This document shows positions 62,861-64,000 of a stretch of 64,000 bases of DNA, piece after piece; position 1 is the stretch's first letter, and every line of letters begins with the position of its first letter. The stretch comes from Diphasiastrum complanatum (taxonomy: Eukaryota; Streptophyta; Lycopodiopsida; Lycopodiales; Lycopodiaceae), in NCBI GenBank assembly GCA_029204225.1, contig CM055092.1, positions 99,080,871 through 99,144,870 on the forward strand. Reading direction: 5' to 3'. Position numbers and translations under genes: made by a program. Under the pieces are notes generated by a model that worked only from the letters and a program-made list of their open reading frames with translations, ran no database searches and was not told the origin of the DNA.

Positions 62861-64000
62861 ATTTTTCTTTGAGGAGCTAAGTTGGCGATTTGCATAGTGT
62901 ATTGGATGGTCTTTCTTCTATTCATCCTTCTGGCTCAAACAAACACCAATACCAGATGCTGACACATCAACATAACAATGAAATAGTTTTGTCCGTAGCT
63001 AGGAGGTCTCAGAATTGGAGCATCAGTTCTTTGAATGCTCTCTGTTGTGATGTCGTCCAAATATAAGCAACTTGCTTCTTAAGTAACTACGTTAAAATAG
63101 TAGCAATATAGGCATGATTCTGGATAAATCTTTGATAATAACCCACATGTCCTAGGAAACCCCTTAGTTCACTTAGATTCTTTGGTATCAACAAATTCTT
63201 GATAGCTTTGACTTTATCTTTGTCGACTTCAATACCTCTGCTGGATATTCTATGACCCAGAAAAAATATACCTTCTCTCAGACCGAAAAAACAAGTATCT
63301 CGACACCTTTGCAATGTAAGCTTCAGTTTCTGTTTATGAGTCTTAATATTACTGTAAACACATAAATCATTAATGAAAATTTTGAAAAATGTTCTTAGAA
63401 AAGTAGAAAAAATCAGCATCGTAATTCTATGGAAAGTAACTGGTGCATTGCAAAGACCGAAGGGAATTTTACTGTAGGCATAAGTGCCCCAATCAGTAGT
63501 AAAAGTAGTCTTTGGTCGATCCTCCTTCCTTACTCCAATCTGACTTGATTATAACCAGAGAAGCCATAACAGAAACTGTAACGTTCTTGTGCACCAACTT
63601 GGTCTAAAATAGATTTTGTGAAAGACAATGGATGGTGATCTTTCTTTGTAGCATCATTCAGCTTCCGAAAATCCTAGCAAATCCGAATCTTGCTAGACTT
63701 TTTCTTTGGAACTACAACAATAGGTGATACTCATTCACTACTTAAGACAGGATAGATAATATCTACCTTAAGATGCTTGTTGAGTTCATCCTTTACCATT
63801 AAACAGTACTTTGGATTAAGACGATACCGTCTCTCTCAAATAGGAAGTGCATCTTCTTTAAGATCAATGCTGTGCTCACCAAATTTCGGAGATATTCCTT
63901 TCAAATCATCGAGCGACCAAGCAAATACATCTTGGTACTCTCTCAATAGTTCAGTAAATTCTGCTAACCTAGTCTCTCCAAGGGACTTCGAAACATGCAC
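62861..64000 (-). mobile_element. Ty3/gypsy RT-RNase H relic (copy R, longer)
   Basis: Extends beyond L2: from 64000 leftward it reads LREYQDVFAWSLDDLKGISP and KFGEHSIDL, then RRYRLNPKY and the SPIVVVPKKKS motif, the standard gypsy protease-RT linker and RT start. RT continues with the same FIND box and missing codons as L2, then RNase H to about 62870. The window ends inside the element, so its gag and 5' LTR are not seen. Confidence 0.85.

Larger units (their letters stand above)
49253..63745 (-). repeat. Right arm of giant inverted duplication
   Basis: Inverted counterpart of 8060-21400 with all landmarks in reverse order. It keeps several segments lost from L2. Confidence 0.9.

Overview
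The window looks like nuclear DNA from a land plant. It holds Ty1/copia, Ty3/gypsy and CACTA (En/Spm-type) relics, primer-binding sites matching the 3' end of plant initiator Met-tRNA, AT-rich intergenic DNA, and a multi-exon acireductone dioxygenase (ARD) gene with short plant-like introns. I cannot name the species. No intact, clearly functional gene is visible: almost everything is a broken transposable element, a tandem repeat or a duplicated gene fragment.

The main structure is a three-copy duplication around ARD. Copy L1 (about 190-8053) and copy L2 (about 8060-21400) lie head to tail. Copy R (about 49253-63745, gypsy part running on to 64000) is an inverted copy of L2, so L2 and R form the arms of a very large imperfect palindrome with a spacer of about 27.8 kb. 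In L2 the order is gypsy RT/RNase H, a coiled-coil segment, gypsy 3' LTR, CACTA transposase fragment, gag relic, second gypsy RT relic, copia relic, ARD gene (minus strand), ARD promoter. R has the same order reversed. L1 starts at the gag relic and its ARD is cut at the TATA box, where L2 begins.

The seven coding exons of ARD can be read in each complete copy (about 199 codons), but each copy carries different damage. L1 has lost its start codon, has a nonsense codon in exon 2 and has lost the exon 6 acceptor. L2 has the same acceptor loss plus a +1 frameshift in exon 5. R keeps the frame and all other splice sites but has GA instead of GT at the exon 2 donor. A fourth copy (37836-38775) is only promoter, leader and exon 1.

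The spacer (21400-49252) is a composite of a copia element on the minus strand (LTR 22011-22801 and 39806-40576), a large non-coding LTR element (three copies, about 22802-28345, 29967-34325, 40577-43240), GT/GA/TA microsatellites, and a second copia family on the plus strand (LTR 29050-29476, 34995-35421, 43686-44111). The same junctions recur in every copy, so these blocks spread by segmental duplication rather than by separate transpositions. Minisatellites (58-bp, 24-bp and about 36-bp units) fill 35549-37680 and 45968-48461, the second being partly a long inverted repeat. An unidentified host-like gene is split on the two sides of that minisatellite: its 5' part lies at 49092-49252 (plus) and its downstream exons at 45127-45967 (minus). 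A 63-bp inverted duplication at both breakpoints suggests a staggered-break inversion.
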